The notes under the pieces were generated by a model. That model was not told the origin of the DNA, searched no databases, and saw only the letters and a list, made by a program, of their open reading frames with translations. The position numbers were made by a program, and so were the translations under genes. DNA of 6,861 bases from CAYWFU01 sp964457585 (GTDB taxonomy: Bacteria; JACRDZ01): contig CAYWFU010000111.1 of NCBI GenBank assembly GCA_964457585.1, forward strand, positions 1 through 6,861. Direction: 5' to 3'. Below are positions 5,223-6,861 of this stretch, piece by piece. Positions within the stretch are counted from its first letter, which is position 1. Each line of letters opens with the position of its first letter.

Positions 5223-5239
5223 GAGGCTGTTGAAAAACT
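5223..5239. repeat. Probable terminal inverted repeat of the IS1182-family element
   Basis: GAGGCTGTTGAAAAACT is the type of terminus I associate with IS1182-family elements. It sits 168 nt beyond the transposase stop, a suitable place for the 3' end of the element. The other end is not in the window because the element is truncated at its transposase N-terminal side. The repeat lies only 4 nt from the first base of the group II intron fragment. Confidence 0.5.
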
Positions 5240-5406
5240 AATTTTACAGTATTTTTCTTGCCTCAGTTTTTAATTTTGATTTTTTATCTTAATTTGAATT
5301 TTTTAACGATTTTTTTGTAAAAATATTTTCATTTATTTGTTTTTTTGTTTTATTAGCTTTAGTTATTGATTTTAGCTTACTTTATTCCTTGATTCTACCT
5401 CATTTT

Positions 5407-6485
5407 CTACGCATTTGCTAATCCATAATTATTTATTTTCCCGATATTATGTACTATTGCAAATAGTTTCCATTGTATGTTTACTTTATTTTTCCCTCTT
5501 AATGTAAATCGGGTCGTCAATCCTTTATTTTGTTTTACATTACCGAACACAGGCTCTATTATTCCCATTCGCTTACTATATATGTATCTGCCCATTGTAG
5601 AATCTATTTTTGCTTTCATCTTCTCTATTTGTTCATCTACAGCTTGTTTTGTCCTATCATAAAATTTATGCACTTGCCTTGCAACTGTATTTGGATTTCT
5701 TAAGCATTTTTCTTTTAACTCACACGCGCGGCATGCTGTTACTTTCGCCATGTACGCTATTGCTTTTCCACTTCTATTTGTATATTTGCTATTCCTTACA
5801 TATAATTCGCTTCCTGCCGGACATATTAATTTTTTCGTATCTTTATCATATTTAAAATCTTCCGGATTAAAGTATTTTTTTTCACTTTCTTTCTCATATT
5901 TATATACTGATTTTTTGTGCCTCTCGGCTGTTGCAAATCTTGGATCTCTTTGTCTAAATCCTTTATCCGGTATATATGCGTCTAACTCTTTTTCATTTAC
6001 CATTTTCACATTATCTTTGCTATGAAATCCACTGTCTGCAATTATCTTTACGTCTTTAATATTTTTACCTATTGATTCTAATTTATCTTCTGTTTTTTCT
6101 ATTACATCTTTTAATACTTTTTCATCATTCCCATTTCCATACACTTCTGCGCTTACTATTACCTGATGCTTGGAATCCGTTGCTGCTATGCCATTGTAGC
6201 CCTGCACAACTCCATGCGATGATACCATCTTTGCACTTTCATTGTCTGTTATATTGCTTTTGATTGCGTTCCCCTTTGCTCCTTCTTTATCTTTATTTTC
6301 TTTCATCCATTTAGTTATTTTTTCTATTTTATCTTGTAGCTTTTTTATTCGCGCATCTTTTTCTTCTTCTTTATTTTTTTCTTTGCAAAATCTGCTTTTG
6401 TTCCGCTCCATTCCTTGGAAGCATTGGACGGAAGCTTACATCCATCTATCGCAAACATTGTTCCGCCTATCAGTCCCATTTTTCC
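5407..6485 (-). pseudogene. IS1182-family transposase, frameshifted and missing its N-terminal part
   Basis: The main frame (5407-6411, 334 codons) carries most of the DDE domain: TDNESAKM, GYNGIAATDS, ADSGFHS with catalytic D126, a zinc-type cluster C227/C230/C236 (ACRACELKEKC), and GIIEPVFGNVKQNKGL with catalytic E286, then the typical RGKNKVNIQWKLFAIVHNIGK ending. The preceding part, GLIGGTMFAIDGCKLPSNAS followed by KEWSGTKADFAKKK, holds the first catalytic Asp (FAIDG) but is in another frame (6485 down to about 6380). A -1 shift at the run of seven A's (T's at 6374-6380 on the + strand) would join them. The ATG at 6411 is therefore not the true start; its first nine or so residues are out-of-frame reading. 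Family proteins are usually 450-550 residues, so some 100-150 N-terminal residues are missing. The heptamer G AAA AAA is a poor but possible slippery site. Confidence 0.82.
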
Positions 6486-6861
6486 CTACATTATTTTCTC
6501 ATCTTCTTCTAATATGCCTGCCTTTAGCCATTTGTGTATTAGTTTAAGATAGCTCTTGTCTTCTATTCGATGCTCCAACATTTTTATCATCCATTCATGG
6601 TCTATATTATCGAAGAAGCCCTTTATATCGGCATCTACTATCCATCCGTATCTGCCTTTTTGTATATTTAGCCGTAATTCTAATCCTGCTTTGCGTGGGC
6701 TGTGTCCTCGTCTATAGCCATGACTGAATTCATAAAAGTCTTGTTCATATATTGCCTCAAGTATTTTGGATGCTGCTGTCTGAGCTACTTTATCCGCTAT
6801 TACTGGTATCACAAGCGGTCTTCTGCCTCCTGCTTTAGGTATATATTTCCGTTTTACCAGT
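6486..6861 (-). pseudogene. Group II intron reverse transcriptase/maturase, N-terminal half only, running off the window
   Basis: The frame is open from the window edge (first full codon at 6860) to TAG 6488-6486 and gives 124 residues. YIPKAGGRRPLVIPVIADKV is the RT0/RT1 region, HGYRRGHSPRKAGLEL follows, and WIVDADIKGFFDNIDHEW is RT motif A with the first catalytic aspartate (second D of VDADIKG, about residue 78). Then LIHKWLKAGILEEDEKIM is cut short just before the expected GTPQGG motif. The YADD box, thumb/maturase and any endonuclease domain are absent. The stop lies at the junction to IS1182 sequence, whose frame continues in phase after the TAG. The GTG at 6812 is only an internal Val codon. 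Without the YADD motif the product cannot be an active reverse transcriptase. Confidence 0.85.

Larger units (their letters stand above)
5223..6485 (-). mobile_element. IS1182-family insertion sequence, 5'-truncated
   Basis: The element spans from the putative 3' terminal repeat (5223-5239), through an AT-rich 3' non-coding stretch (5240-5406) in which I see no gene, to a transposase gene whose first part is lost at about 6485. There it abuts group II intron reverse transcriptase sequence. With only one end and a broken transposase it should be immobile. Confidence 0.65.

Noticed and set aside
4912..5241. 109-codon + strand frame with a Ser/Leu-rich product
   Set aside because: It is antisense to the HNH fragment and the group II intron RNA, and has neither a domain nor a start signal.
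5477..6547. Several + strand frames with Leu/Phe-rich, membrane-like products
   Set aside because: All are complements of the lysine-rich IS1182 transposase and RT genes; their hydrophobic look is an artefact of reading AAA-rich genes backwards.
1..6861. CRISPR array, tRNA, rRNA or phage structural genes
   Set aside because: No regularly spaced direct repeats, cloverleaf-like sequence, rRNA-like segment or phage protein was seen on either strand.

Overview
The window is an AT-rich accessory region made of short gene modules separated by repeats and dead mobile elements. No housekeeping gene, rRNA, tRNA or CRISPR array is visible. Clean Shine-Dalgarno sequences, bacterial-type promoters, IS110 and IS1182 transposases, group II intron pieces and several toxin-antitoxin (TA)-like pairs indicate a bacterial genome. 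The surface-protein remnant (PKD-like, Ig-like and LamG domains) is of a kind common in large-genome, low-GC environmental bacteria. I cannot name a phylum from sequence alone.

Left part (1-1358, + strand). The window opens with the C-terminus of a probable ribbon-helix-helix antitoxin. After it come an integron attC-like imperfect palindrome and two GC-rich GTTAGGC/GCCTAAC hairpins (231-377), then a 100-bp MITE-like element with perfect 27-bp inverted repeats flanked by TAA (421-526). An extended -10 promoter then drives an overlapping HEPN-nucleotidyltransferase (MNT) pair (676-1358). About 69 nt after the MNT stop, a second copy of the left half of the attC-like site appears (1427-1455). 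This fits two neighbouring TA cassettes, each followed by a related recombination-like site.

Middle (1359-3854). A 485-bp gene-free stretch precedes an IS110-family transposase on the minus strand that has lost its N-terminus. It is joined at about 2655-2675 to a broken + strand surface-protein gene, which carries an in-frame TAG where a Trp is expected and runs open to its natural stop at 3854.

Right part (3855-6861, all minus strand). A GC-rich bulged dyad lies downstream of a PIN toxin and small antitoxin-like pair, which has a possibly leaderless promoter. Upstream of that pair is a patchwork: a 60-codon HNH nuclease fragment, the 5' RNA end of a group II intron, an IS1182-family element (one terminal repeat, a frameshift in the transposase, lost 5' part), and finally the N-terminal half of a group II intron reverse transcriptase that stops at the junction and runs off the window.

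The intact, plausibly working genes are the HEPN-MNT pair and the PIN-antitoxin pair. Everything else is a partial gene or debris. The most interesting signal is the set of attC-like dyads placed after the TA units, which suggests integron-like or otherwise hairpin-associated TA cassettes.
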